A stretch of 12,116 nt of DNA from Holophaga sp. (GCA_031292735.1 JARLGP010000284.1:1-12116); one strand, 5' to 3'; counted from the stretch's first letter, positions 1 through 6,973 are shown. Numbers and translations: made by a program. The notes: generated by a model not told the origin, from the sequence alone.

Positions 1-537
1 CAGGGAGCCCTTGATCAGCCGGTTCACCGGGTCCAGGCCCTCGGCGGAACGGCCGCCTTGACTGCGCTCCACGAACACGGTGACGCCCGCGGCCCGGGCC
101 AGTTCCTGCAGGGGCGGCCACCAGGCGTCGCGCAGCGCCTCCAGCCCGGCCGTGCCCACCTGCAGCACCAGGGCCGGGCCGTAGCGGTCCACCACCAGCC
201 CCGGGAGCAGGTCTCCTTCGCCGAACACCCAGCGGCAGCCCGCCTCGGGACCGTCCAGGCCGAGCATCCGACGCCCCTCCAGGGCCTGCTCCAGCCGGGC
301 CCGGAAGAAGGCCTGGTCCAGCGGCTCCTCCTCCCGGCGGAACAGCCTCACCGCCAGCGGGTTGCTGGCGGAGGCGGTGCCCACCCCCAGCACCTGCCCG
401 GCGGCGTCGGCCAGCCGGACCACGGGGGCGGACGGCGCTTCGGCCATGGCCCCGGAAAAGACCCAGGGGTGCCCCTTGGACAAGAGGGCTTCCTTGCCCG
501 GTTTCAAGCGTGCGATGGGGTAGGGCCAAGTTTCCAT
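1..537 (-). CDS. rlmI: RlmI-like class I SAM-dependent 23S rRNA (cytosine-C5) methyltransferase, N-terminal part
   Basis: Partial gene: 179 codons from the ATG at 537 run off the left edge without a stop. The N-terminus (METWPYPIARLKPGKEALLSKG, residues 1-22, followed by HPWVFSGAM) matches the PUA domain that opens the RlmI/YccW family, where KGHPWVFSGA is the hallmark. A linker follows, and then residues around 105-120 (WVFGEGDLLPGLVVDRYG) match the start of the methyltransferase part (family form: GE.DGLPGLIVDRY). The SAM-binding and catalytic cysteine motifs lie outside the window. The family methylates a cytosine of 23S rRNA in the cytosol; the exact target is not provable from this fragment. 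No Shine-Dalgarno precedes the ATG, but a TATCCT element lies six bases upstream, suggesting a leaderless transcript. A longer in-frame ATG at 591 adds only a basic stretch unlike the family. It is separated from the upstream desulfurase by about 90 bp on the same strand. Confidence 0.82.
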   Translation of the reverse strand, partial: METWPYPIARLKPGKEALLSKGHPWVFSGAMAEAPSAPVVRLADAAGQVLGVGTASASNPLAVRLFRREEEPLDQAFFRARLEQALEGRRMLGLDGPEAGCRWVFGEGDLLPGLVVDRYGPALVLQVGTAGLEALRDAWWPPLQELARAAGVTVFVERSQGGRSAEGLDPVNRLIKGSL

Positions 538-543
538 GGATCC

Positions 544-549
544 AGGATA
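544..549 (-). promoter_or_regulatory. Possible -10 element of the rRNA methyltransferase gene
   Basis: Read on the minus strand this is TATCCT, followed by GGATCC and then the ATG at 537. The spacing would place the transcription start at or next to the ATG, so translation would be leaderless. I see no convincing -35. The match has two mismatches to TATAAT, so it is weak on its own; it is listed because the same spacing recurs in front of other genes here. Confidence 0.3.
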
Positions 550-629
550 ACCTCGGTGCCATGGCCGCGGACACCGAACGGCGCGAGGCATTCATGAAGG
601 AGGTACGAAGCCGGAGGTCCTGAACCGGG

Positions 630-1670
630 TCACCGTTTCAGCACCCGCTTCAAGGCCGCCCCCAGCGCCGCCACGGCGTCGGGGGCGGTGCCCGGCAGCA
701 GGGACACCCGCAGCGCCGAGCGGGCCTCCTGCTCGCTGAAGCCCAGGCTGGTGACCGCGTGGCTCGGCTTGGTGGAACCGCTGTGGCAGGCCGAGCCGGT
801 GGACACGGCGAAGCCCGCCAGGTCCAGGGCGATCTGCACGCCCTCGCCGCTGTGGCCGCGCAGCAGGAGCGAACTGGTGTTGGGCAGCCGCGGGAGGTCC
901 CGGCCGATCACCTGGTAGTCGCCGGACCAGGACAGTACCTCGGCCTCCAGGGCGTCCCGCAGCGGGGCCAGTTCGGCCGTGCGGCGCAGCCGCGCGGGCA
1001 GCTCCGCCACCGCTTCGGCCAGGCCCAGGATGGCCGGCAGGTCCTCGGTGCCGCCGCGCCGGCGGCGTTCCTGGGGCCCCTCCATCACCGCGGTCCAGGG
1101 CAGCCCGGGCCGCATCCAGAGCACCGCCACGCCCCGGGGGCCGCCGATCTTGTGGCCGGAAAGCACGGCCGCGTCGCAGTCCGACAGGTCCACCGGCACC
1201 TTGCCCCAGGCCTGGGCGGCGTCCTTGATCCGCACCGCGCCGGGCGCGGCGGGCATCGGGTACAGGATCCCGGTCTCGTTGCTGGCGGCCATCTGCACCA
1301 CCGTGGCGCAGCCCCCGGGATCGCCCGGCATCCAGCGCACCGCGGCCCAGTCGGCCAGTGGGTTGAGGCAGGCGCTGTGCTCGCCCGGGAACACCAGGGC
1401 GGGGCGGTCGCCCAGCGCCGGCCGGAGGCCGCGGATCAGCAGGTGCAGGGCCTCGGTGGCGCTGGCGCAGAACACCAGCTCGGCGGGGGGCACCGCCAGG
1501 GAAGCGGCCACGGCGCGGCGGGCCTCCTCCAGCAGGTGCCGGGCCCGCTGGCCCTCCCGGTGGATGCTGGTGGGGTTGCCCCAGCTTTCGGCCATGGCCC
1601 GCGTGACGGCCTCCACCACCCGGGGCAGCGGCGGAGTGGTGGCGTTGGCGTCGAAGTAGTGTCGTTCCAT
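630..1670 (-). CDS. Compact class I (NifS/IscS-type) cysteine desulfurase
   Basis: A 346-residue PLP enzyme expected to take sulfur from L-cysteine as an enzyme persulfide, for Fe-S clusters or thio-modified tRNA. Key residues are present: YFDANATTP at the start, His98 stacking on PLP (GEHSACLNPL), Asn131 (SNETG), Asp150/Gln153 (DAAQ), the Schiff-base Lys174 (SGHKIGGPRG), the RRGGTED substrate motif (205-210), and catalytic Cys295 in STGSACHSG, whose loop is of the class I type. IscS has about 51 residues between the equivalents of His98 and Asn131, while here there are 33, and the C-terminal tail after the cysteine is about 25 residues shorter. The start at 1670 is chosen because it opens directly on the conserved fold; upstream codons to 1775 overlap the divergent gene and look non-coding. 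It could be a NifS-like paralogue rather than the main IscS; no iscU or iscR is adjacent. Confidence 0.88.
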   Translation of the reverse strand: MERHYFDANATTPPLPRVVEAVTRAMAESWGNPTSIHREGQRARHLLEEARRAVAASLAVPPAELVFCASATEALHLLIRGLRPALGDRPALVFPGEHSACLNPLADWAAVRWMPGDPGGCATVVQMAASNETGILYPMPAAPGAVRIKDAAQAWGKVPVDLSDCDAAVLSGHKIGGPRGVAVLWMRPGLPWTAVMEGPQERRRRGGTEDLPAILGLAEAVAELPARLRRTAELAPLRDALEAEVLSWSGDYQVIGRDLPRLPNTSSLLLRGHSGEGVQIALDLAGFAVSTGSACHSGSTKPSHAVTSLGFSEQEARSALRVSLLPGTAPDAVAALGAALKRVLKR

Positions 1671-1676
1671 CCCCCC

Positions 1677-1682
1677 ATTCTC
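1677..1682 (-). promoter_or_regulatory. Possible -10 element of the cysteine desulfurase gene
   Basis: Minus-strand GAGAAT, followed by six G residues and then the ATG at 1670. The spacing predicts a start of transcription at about the first base of the ATG. The G run is too close to the ATG to act as a normal ribosome binding site. There is no recognisable -35. Confidence 0.35.
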
Positions 1683-1697
1683 GCGCCAAAACGGCCG

Positions 1698-1703
1698 TAG
1701 AAT
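1698..1703 (+). promoter_or_regulatory. Likely -10 element of the HAD hydrolase gene (leaderless)
   Basis: TAGAAT, one mismatch from TATAAT, ends seven bases before the ATG at 1711 (intervening CGAAGCC). A transcript would begin at or within a base of the start codon, and no Shine-Dalgarno is present. The -35 position (about 1675-1680) overlaps the divergent desulfurase -10 and has no TTGACA-like sequence. Confidence 0.5.
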
Positions 1704-1710
1704 CGAAGCC

Positions 1711-2706
1711 ATGTCCACCCCCCTGTATCCGCAGAATGTCATCGCCCTGGTGTGGGATTTCGACAAGACCCTCATCCCCGGCTACATGCAGGACCCGATC
1801 TTCGAGGCCTACCAGGTCGACGAGGAGGCCTTCTGGCGGGAGGTGAACGCCCTGCCCGCCTACTTCGCCCGGCAGGGGGTGACGGTGCATCCGGACACCG
1901 CCTACCTGAACCACCTGATCACCTACGTCCAGCACGGGCGCATGCCGGGCCTCACCAACGCCCGGCTGCGGGAGCTGGGCGCTGGGATCCGCTTCCACCC
2001 CGGGCTGCCGGACTTCTTCCGGGCCCTGCGCGAGCACCTGGACCGGGATCCGGAGGTGCAGCGCTTCGAGATCCGCCTGGAGCACTACATCGTTTCCACC
2101 GGGCTGAAGGCGATGATCCTCGGTTCCGCCATCAACCCCTACGTGAACGGCGTCTGGGCTTCGGAGTTCCTGGAATCGCCCCCGGCGCCGGGCTTCGACG
2201 TGGACGCCACCGTGGACCTGGATGCCGCCGCCAGCGACCTGGGCGAGCCGCTGTTCCCCATGCACGGGGTGGCCCAGATCGCCGCGGCCTACGACAACAC
2301 CAGCAAGACCCGGGCCCTGTTCGAGATCAACAAGGGCAGCAACATCAACCCCAGCATCCTGGTGAACGCCACCATGCGCCAGGAGGACCGCCGGGTGCCG
2401 TTCCAGCACATGATCTACATCGCCGACGGGCCCTCGGACGTGCCGGCCTTCAGCGTCATCCGCCAGAACCGCGGCATCGGCTACGCGGTCTACGACCCGG
2501 CCAATCCGGCCAGCCTCAAGCAGGTGGACCGGCTGCGCCGGGACGGCCGGATCGACCATTTCGGTCCCGCCGACTACACGCCCGGCAGCCCTACCTGCGA
2601 CTGGCTCACCCTGCAGGTGGACCGGATCGCCGCGGAGATCGCGGCCGAACGCAAATCCGCGCTCAAGGAGCGGGTGGGCGAGGCGCCGCGCCACCTGCCG
2701 CACTAG
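1711..2706 (+). CDS. HAD-superfamily hydrolase (putative phosphatase), 331 aa
   Basis: Soluble protein with all four HAD motifs. Motif I is VWDFDKTLIP (residues 14-23; Asp16 would be the nucleophile and Asp18 the general acid). Motif II is IVSTG (Ser129 or Thr130). Motif III is a lysine near 199 (DNTSKTRALF). Motif IV is YIADGPSDVPAF (Asp239 and Asp243 for Mg2+). The large insertion between motifs I and II (about residues 25-125) is a C1-type helical cap, as in phosphoserine-phosphatase-like members. The substrate cannot be read from the sequence; phosphate-ester hydrolysis is the expected chemistry from the family. No signal peptide or membrane segment is visible. It diverges from the desulfurase gene, and cca follows after 50 bp with its own promoter-like element, so joint transcription is possible but not required. 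Confidence 0.88.
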   Translation: MSTPLYPQNVIALVWDFDKTLIPGYMQDPIFEAYQVDEEAFWREVNALPAYFARQGVTVHPDTAYLNHLITYVQHGRMPGLTNARLRELGAGIRFHPGLPDFFRALREHLDRDPEVQRFEIRLEHYIVSTGLKAMILGSAINPYVNGVWASEFLESPPAPGFDVDATVDLDAAASDLGEPLFPMHGVAQIAAAYDNTSKTRALFEINKGSNINPSILVNATMRQEDRRVPFQHMIYIADGPSDVPAFSVIRQNRGIGYAVYDPANPASLKQVDRLRRDGRIDHFGPADYTPGSPTCDWLTLQVDRIAAEIAAERKSALKERVGEAPRHLPH

Positions 2707-2726
2707 GCCCGCGCCGGTCCTTGGGC

Positions 2727-2732
2727 TAGGAT
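2727..2732 (+). promoter_or_regulatory. Possible -10 element for cca
   Basis: TAGGAT in the 50-bp gap after the HAD gene. A start near 2738-2740 would leave a leader of about 18 bases containing AAGGAG (2747-2752), the ribosome binding site four bases before the ATG at 2757. There is no clear -35. Together with the ribosome binding site it makes the start at 2757 convincing. Confidence 0.4.
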
Positions 2733-2756
2733 GGGAATCTGCCGCCAAGGAGCCCC

Positions 2757-4133
2757 ATGGATCCAGCCCTCCAACGCATCCTGCAGGTCCTGGGACCGGA
2801 CGCCCAGCTGGCCGTGGTGGGGGGCGTGGTGCGGGACCGGTTGCTGGGGCGCGCGGGGGGCGACTGGGACCTGGCCACGGCGCTGCTGCCCGGGGTGGTG
2901 CTGGAGCGGGCCCAGGCGGCCGGCCTGCGCGCCATCCCCACCGGGCTGCAGCACGGCACCGTCACCCTGATGGAGGCCGGCCAGGCCTTCGAGCTCACCA
3001 CCTTCCGCGGCGACGGCGCCTACCTGGACGGGCGCCGGCCGGAATCGGTGGTCCTGGGCCTGACCCTGGAGCAGGACCTGGCCCGCCGGGACTTCACCAT
3101 CAACGCCATGGCGCTGCCCGCCGAAGCCCTGGAGCGGGAGGACTGGCAGGCCTTCCTGGTGGATCCCTTCGGCGGCCGCCGCGACCTGGAAGCCCGGCTG
3201 ATCCGGGCCGTGGGCGACCCACTGCTGCGCTTCCGGGAGGACGGCCTGCGCTGCCTGCGGGCCTGCAGGTTCCAGGCCCAACTGGGGTTCGCCATCGAGC
3301 CCGGCACCCTGGCGGCCATCCCCCCGTGCCTGGGGGTGGCCGCCAAGGTCGCGGTGGAGCGGGCCATGGTGGAGCTCACCAAGCTGCTTTGCGGGCCGGA
3401 GCCGGAGCGCGGGCTGACCTCCCTGGCCGGAACCGGGCTGCTGGACCTCTGGCTGCCCGAACTGCGCCCCATGGTCGGCTGCGTCCAGAACCGCCACCAC
3501 CGCTACCCGGTGTGGGAGCACGTGCTGGAGGTGATCCGCCAGGCGCCGCCGGAGCCCGACCTGCGCTGGGCGGCCCTGCTGCACGACGCCGGCAAGCCGG
3601 CCGCCAGGACCGTCGATCCGAGGGGAGAAACCCATTTCTACGGACACGAGGCCATCTCCGTGACCATGGCGGGCGCCATCCTCACCCGGCTGCGCGCCAG
3701 CCACGCCCTGATCCGCCAGGTGACCGCCCTGGTGCGCCACCACGGCACCCACCCGGGCCCCGAATGGGGCGACGCCGCCTGCCGGCGCTTCCTGAAGCAG
3801 CTGCGGGAGGACGACCTGCCCCTGGAACGCTGGGCCAGCTTCCGGATCGCCGACCAGTCCGGCAAGGGCTTCGGCGTGCAGCCATACCAGGCCGAACACG
3901 CGGCCCTGGTGGCCCGGCTCCAGGCGCTGGCCGCCCAGCGCCCGCCCCTGGCCATCCAGGCCCTGGCCCTGGACGGCCGGGCCCTCATGGCCCTGGCCGA
4001 ACGCAAGGGCGGGCCCTGGCTGGGCCAGCTCCAGCAGGTACTCATGGAGGCGGTGCTGGAGGATCCCGCCCGCAACCAGCCCGGCCCCCTGCGGGAGCTG
4101 GCCGGCGGCTGGCTGGATGGGCACCCGGATTGA
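2757..4133 (+). CDS. cca: CCA-adding enzyme / multifunctional tRNA nucleotidyltransferase with HD domain
   Basis: Class II tRNA nucleotidyltransferase (458 aa) that builds or repairs the 3'-CCA of tRNAs in the cytosol. The nucleotidyltransferase head has GGVVRD (22-27) and the catalytic pair Asp36/Asp38 in GGDWDLAT. TTFRGDGAYLDGRRP (81-95) and LARRDFTINAMAL (108-120) follow. DPFGGRRDLEARLIRAVGD (136-154) and RFREDGLRCLRACRF (158-172) form the neck with the nucleotide-recognition residues. An HD phosphohydrolase domain comes next: His255 (EHVLEV), His276-Asp277 (LLHDAGKP), His297 and His328-His329 (VRHHGTH). The HD domain suggests extra phosphatase/phosphodiesterase activity, as in E. coli Cca. 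The usual DIDIAT is DWDLAT, with both aspartates kept. It could in principle be a CC- or A-adding specialist or a poly(A) polymerase; no second copy is seen here. AAGGAG before the ATG supports the start. Confidence 0.93.
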   Translation: MDPALQRILQVLGPDAQLAVVGGVVRDRLLGRAGGDWDLATALLPGVVLERAQAAGLRAIPTGLQHGTVTLMEAGQAFELTTFRGDGAYLDGRRPESVVLGLTLEQDLARRDFTINAMALPAEALEREDWQAFLVDPFGGRRDLEARLIRAVGDPLLRFREDGLRCLRACRFQAQLGFAIEPGTLAAIPPCLGVAAKVAVERAMVELTKLLCGPEPERGLTSLAGTGLLDLWLPELRPMVGCVQNRHHRYPVWEHVLEVIRQAPPEPDLRWAALLHDAGKPAARTVDPRGETHFYGHEAISVTMAGAILTRLRASHALIRQVTALVRHHGTHPGPEWGDAACRRFLKQLREDDLPLERWASFRIADQSGKGFGVQPYQAEHAALVARLQALAAQRPPLAIQALALDGRALMALAERKGGPWLGQLQQVLMEAVLEDPARNQPGPLRELAGGWLDGHPD

Positions 4134-4196
4134 AATCATCATCTCCGCAATGCCCCAGCCAGCCATGCCATGGTGTGAATGATCCACCTCCCTCTC

Positions 4197-4202
4197 TTGA
4201 CA
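4197..4202 (+). promoter_or_regulatory. -35 box of the toxin-antitoxin operon
   Basis: A perfect TTGACA, the only consensus -35 I found at a gene start in this window. With a spacer of 16-17 bases the -10 would fall at about 4219-4225 (GACCAT or ACCATT, both weak), putting the transcription start at or just before the ATG at 4231. That would make the toxin mRNA leaderless, consistent with the absence of any Shine-Dalgarno in the preceding bases. Confidence 0.5.
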
Positions 4203-4204
4203 GC

Positions 4205-4222
4205 GGTCGTTTTAAAGCGACC
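4205..4222 (+). promoter_or_regulatory. Palindromic operator in the toxin-antitoxin promoter
   Basis: GGTCGTTTTAAAGCGACC is an 18-bp inverted repeat with one non-complementary pair (T/G at the sixth position of each arm). It starts two bases after the TTGACA and fills the promoter spacer, so a dimer bound here would block RNA polymerase. Type II antitoxins commonly repress their own operon through such a site; assigning it to the HTH antitoxin at 4534 is inference. Confidence 0.6.
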
Positions 4223-4230
4223 ATTGTTTC

Positions 4231-4521
4231 ATGTACGAGGTTCGAAAGACCCCCGGATTTCAAGAATGGCTGGATGGATTGAATGACGCCCAAGCCTATG
4301 CCCGCATCGAGACCAGGATTTTTCGGCTTGGCCTTGGGCTCCCTGGCGACGTGAAACCAGTTGGCAGCGGTGTTTCTGAACTGCGGATCGATCATGGCCC
4401 GGGCTACCGGGTCTATTTCACTCGGCGAGGCAGGACCCTGATCCTCCTCCTCGTGGGAGGCGACAAGAGCACCCAGGCAAGGGACATCAGAGCTGCCATC
4501 CGAATGGCCGGCACCCTCTAA
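4231..4521 (+). CDS. Type II toxin, RelE/ParE superfamily (HI1419-like addiction module killer)
   Basis: A 96-residue protein that matches the 'addiction module killer protein' family typified by Haemophilus HI1419. Features include an early short helix (TPGFQEWLDGL), a helix with a basic residue pair (ARIETRIFRLGLG), the GDVKPVGSGVSELRID strand-turn segment (39-54), then PGYRVYFTRRGRTLILLLVGGDKSTQ (57-82). This is the RelE/ParE beta-sheet with its conserved YRVYF and LLxGGDKSTQ. Relatives act mostly as ribosome-dependent mRNA cleaving toxins; the target here is not shown. It is the first gene of a two-gene unit, 12 bp ahead of the antitoxin. No ribosome binding site is visible before the ATG. 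Two hand-counted lines (4261-4380) give about 56% GC against about 80% in a sampled line of cca, so it looks horizontally acquired. Confidence 0.9.
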   Translation: MYEVRKTPGFQEWLDGLNDAQAYARIETRIFRLGLGLPGDVKPVGSGVSELRIDHGPGYRVYFTRRGRTLILLLVGGDKSTQARDIRAAIRMAGTL

Positions 4522-4533
4522 AGGAAGCACCCC

Positions 4534-4893
4534 ATGGAATCGATCAAGCCCGGCACCCTCCGTAAAGCCACTCCACCCAGCCAGCCCCGCACCATGACAA
4601 CTCCCTATGATGCCGCCGCCAACCTCACCACCGGGGAACGCATGGCAGCCCTCCTGGAAGCCGCCCTTGAGGATGGCCATCCCCAGGTGATCGCAGCCGC
4701 CCTTGGCACCATCGCCCGGGCCCAAGGCATGGCCAAGGTAGCCAGGGACACGGGACTGAACCCGAAATCGCTTTATCGCGCCCTGTCCGGCGAAGGCAAC
4801 CCGGAGCTGGAGACCTTCATGAAGGTGGTACGGGCGCTGGGGCTGCAACTCCATGCGACACCCACCAACGAGGCCGCCAAAGCTGGTTCCTGA
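4534..4893 (+). CDS. Type II antitoxin, HI1420-like HTH (XRE-like) family
   Basis: 119 residues matching the 'addiction module antidote protein' family that partners HI1419-type toxins. The core YDAAANLTTGERMAALLEAA is followed by IAAALGTIARAQGMAKVARD (51-70), TGLNPKSLYRAL (71-82) and GNPELETFMKVVRALGLQLH. This is a compact helix-turn-helix with recognition-helix motif GLNPKSLYRAL. It should neutralise the toxin at 4231 and repress the operon. AAGGAAG (4521-4527) lies six bases before the ATG at 4534 and also overlaps the toxin stop, so this start is favoured and the pair is translationally coupled. Family members usually begin near Met21 (MTTPYDAAANL); the first 20 residues, rich in Pro, Lys and Thr, are an unusual N-terminal extension, or else the real start is 4594. 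The gene converges on ispF with only 12 bp between the stops. Confidence 0.9.
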   Translation: MESIKPGTLRKATPPSQPRTMTTPYDAAANLTTGERMAALLEAALEDGHPQVIAAALGTIARAQGMAKVARDTGLNPKSLYRALSGEGNPELETFMKVVRALGLQLHATPTNEAAKAGS

Positions 4894-4905
4894 GCACGGG
4901 GCCTT

Positions 4906-5388
4906 TCAGGCCTTCCGCAACAGCACCACCGCCTGCGCCGCCAGCCCTTCGCCGCGGCCGGTGAAGCCCAGCTTCTCGGTGGTGGTGGCCTTCACGTTCA
5001 GGTCCTCCGGGGCGATGCCCAGGATCGGCGCGATGCGCCGGCGCATGGCCTCCCGGTGGGGACCGATCCTGGGCCGCTCGCCGATGAGGCAGACGTCGGC
5101 GTTCTCCACCGCCCAGCCCCGGGCGCGGACGCTGGCCATGACCGATTCCAGCAGCCGGGCGGAATCGGCGCCCCGGTAGGCCGGATCGGTGTCGGGAAAG
5201 TGCTGGCCGATGTCGCCCAGCCCGGCCGCGCCCAGCAGGGCGTCCATGAGCGCATGGAGCATCACGTCGGCGTCGCTGTGCCCCACCAGGCCGCGGTCGT
5301 GGGGCACCACGCAGCCCATGAGCAGCAGCGGCCGGCCGTCGGGCTCGGGCTGGAAACGGTGGACGTCGATGCCTTGACCTACGCGCAT
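4906..5388 (-). CDS. ispF: 2-C-methyl-D-erythritol 2,4-cyclodiphosphate synthase
   Basis: A complete 160-residue IspF (E. coli IspF is 159). It cyclises CDP-methylerythritol phosphate to MEcPP, with release of CMP, in the non-mevalonate isoprenoid pathway; the family forms cytosolic homotrimers. The metal ligands are Asp8 and His10 (GQGIDVHRF) and His45 ([12 protein letters not shown], 36-47). [21 protein letters not shown] follows, and near the C-terminus [22 protein letters not shown] carries the residues that bind the cytidine and diphosphate. It lies 10 bp after the kinase gene at 5399 on the same strand. GAGGT at the kinase stop codon, seven bases before the ATG, is its ribosome binding site, so the two genes are probably co-transcribed and coupled. 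ispD, often adjacent or fused, is not nearby. A short stem (GGCCT-TTC-AGGCC) overlaps its stop; it lacks a T tract. Confidence 0.95.
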   Translation of the reverse strand: MRVGQGIDVHRFQPEPDGRPLLLMGCVVPHDRGLVGHSDADVMLHALMDALLGAAGLGDIGQHFPDTDPAYRGADSARLLESVMASVRARGWAVENADVCLIGERPRIGPHREAMRRRIAPILGIAPEDLNVKATTTEKLGFTGRGEGLAAQAVVLLRKA

Positions 5389-5398
5389 GCCGCGGACC

Positions 5399-6925
5399 TC
5401 ACTGGGGGCCTTCCTGGTGGGTGGCGAAGCCGCCGGTGGCCGAACGGTCCCCCGGCGACGGGGGCAGGCGCAGGGTGATGGTGGTGCCCTGCCCTTCCTC
5501 GCTGACCAGATCGAGGGTGCCCTGGTGCTCGGCCATGATCCGCTGCACCGTGGCCATGCCCAGTCCGGTGCCCCGGGCCTTGCCGTAGCTGAAGAACGGC
5601 TCGAAGATGCGCTTCTGGAGCTTGCGCGGGATGCCCTTGCCGTTGTCGGCCACCCGGATCCACACGCCGCCGTCCTCGGCCGGCCCCCAGTCCAGGGTGA
5701 CCCGGCCGTCCTGGCTGCCGGTCAGGGCGTCCAGGGCGTTGCCCAGCAGGTTCTCGATCACCCGGTTGAACCGCTGCCCGTCCAGGAAGGCCTGGCACGG
5801 GGGCCCCTGGCAGACCAGGGCCACCTCCGAGTCCTGGGCCCGGGGCTGCAGCGGCTCCACCTGGGCCGCCAGGAAGGGCGCCAGGTCCACCAGCTCCCGC
5901 CGGGGCTCCCGGATCTTGGCATATTCCAGGATGTCCATGCTCAACTGGCCCAGCCGCTCGGTGGCGCCCAGGATCTGGGCCAGGTGGTGCTGGGTGTTGG
6001 CGTCGGTGCCGGTGAGCCCCAGCAGCTGGGCATGGCCGGCGATCACGAACAGGCCGTTCTTGAAATCATGGATGATGGTGCCGGCCACCTGGCCCACGGT
6101 GGCCAGCAGCTGGTTGCGCAGCTCGGCCTCCGCCAGCCGGGTGCGTTCGATGGCGATGGCGCACAGGGAGACGATGGCCTCGAAGGTGGCCCGGTCCACC
6201 GGCTCGGTGACGGTGTTGCGGCTGTCCAGGTAGAGCACCCCGATGCGCTGGCCCTGGACCAGCATGGGCAGGCACAGGATGGTCTGGATGCGCAGGTCGG
6301 CCACCGACTGCCGGGCCTGCATCTGCTCGTTGGAAGCCGCGTTGTGGATCCACACCGGCTCGCCCTGGTCGAACACCTGCTGCACGCTGGACATGGACAG
6401 CTGGATGTCCTCGGCCAGATGGGCCGGGCCGGCGCCCAGGTTGCGCTGGACCTTGACCACCAGCTCGCCCTGCTCGGGCAGCATGATGAAGCCGCGGTCG
6501 GTGCCGGAAAGGCCCAGGAGGCGGTCGATGGTCTGTTCCAGCAGGTCGTCCAGCTCCACCTGCCCGGTGAGCAGGGCCGCCGTCTGCAGGATGGCCTGCA
6601 GGTTGACCTCCGAAGACGAGGCCGGACGCTCCGCCTGCAGGGTGAGGAAATAGGCCCCGTCCGCCAGCTGGATGGTGCTGCCGGGCTCCCAGCGCATGCG
6701 CTCCACCCGCTGGTCCTGGTGGAAGGTGCCGTGGGAGGAGCCCAGGTCCTCCACCCACCAGCCGTCCTCGTTCAGCTCGATGCGCAGATGGGTGCGGCTG
6801 ATCATGCCGTCCGGCAGCACGATGTCGCACTGGGCCTGGCGTCCCAGCACCATGGACCGCTGGGCCGGCACGGAGCGCTCGAACCCGAACCGGTCCCGGA
6901 TGGAAATGGAAGCCCTCTCTGGCAC
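5399..6925 (-). CDS. Cytosolic FHA-GAF hybrid sensor histidine kinase
   Basis: 508 residues if started at the GTG at 6925. An FHA domain (about 8-97) has Arg29 (VLGRQ), Ser43-Arg-Thr-His46 and GSSHGTF (62-68); the usual Asn of SSNGTF is His. A GAF domain (about 110-262) includes [20 protein letters not shown]. The kinase core has an H-box with His286 in IIHDFKN, N-box [15 protein letters not shown] (Asn396), G1 VADNGKGIP (426-433), F-box FEPFFSYG and G2 [10 protein letters not shown] (451-460). No transmembrane segment or signal peptide is seen, so it should sense a soluble ligand through GAF and a phosphothreonine partner through FHA. No receiver domain or adjacent response regulator exists; its partner is elsewhere. 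GGAG five bases before the GTG, plus a TATACT at 6970-6975, support this start. The frame stays open far upstream, opposite ruvB, but that part is not coding. ispF follows in the same unit. Confidence 0.88.
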   Translation of the reverse strand: MPERASISIRDRFGFERSVPAQRSMVLGRQAQCDIVLPDGMISRTHLRIELNEDGWWVEDLGSSHGTFHQDQRVERMRWEPGSTIQLADGAYFLTLQAERPASSSEVNLQAILQTAALLTGQVELDDLLEQTIDRLLGLSGTDRGFIMLPEQGELVVKVQRNLGAGPAHLAEDIQLSMSSVQQVFDQGEPVWIHNAASNEQMQARQSVADLRIQTILCLPMLVQGQRIGVLYLDSRNTVTEPVDRATFEAIVSLCAIAIERTRLAEAELRNQLLATVGQVAGTIIHDFKNGLFVIAGHAQLLGLTGTDANTQHHLAQILGATERLGQLSMDILEYAKIREPRRELVDLAPFLAAQVEPLQPRAQDSEVALVCQGPPCQAFLDGQRFNRVIENLLGNALDALTGSQDGRVTLDWGPAEDGGVWIRVADNGKGIPRKLQKRIFEPFFSYGKARGTGLGMATVQRIMAEHQGTLDLVSEEGQGTTITLRLPPSPGDRSATGGFATHQEGPQ

Positions 6926-6961
6926 GGAGTCTCCGATGGGGAGGCCGCGGCACTCCACGGC

Positions 6962-6973
6962 TACTGGCCAGTA
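6962..6973. promoter_or_regulatory. 12-bp perfect palindrome between the kinase and ruvB promoters
   Basis: TACTGGCCAGTA is a perfect palindrome in the divergent region. It overlaps the kinase -10 (6970-6975) and touches the -35 position of ruvB. It could be an operator acting on both genes. It does not match the E. coli or Bacillus LexA box that I know, so no regulator is named. Confidence 0.4.

Noticed and set aside
597..603. Perfect AAGGAGG on the plus strand
   Set aside because: No start codon follows at a usable distance and no coding frame opens there; probably chance.
592..2748. 718-codon open frame on the minus strand spanning the desulfurase and HAD genes
   Set aside because: It is out of frame with the recognisable desulfurase and antisense to the HAD protein. 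Its product is low-complexity Gly/Arg/Pro with no motif, as expected of very GC-rich DNA.
2703..4187. 494-codon minus-strand frame opposite cca
   Set aside because: cca shows every family motif on the plus strand; the antisense product has no recognisable fold.
4899..4912. Short stem GGCCT-TTC-AGGCC between the converging antitoxin and ispF genes
   Set aside because: Only five base pairs and no T tract on either strand; not enough to call a terminator.
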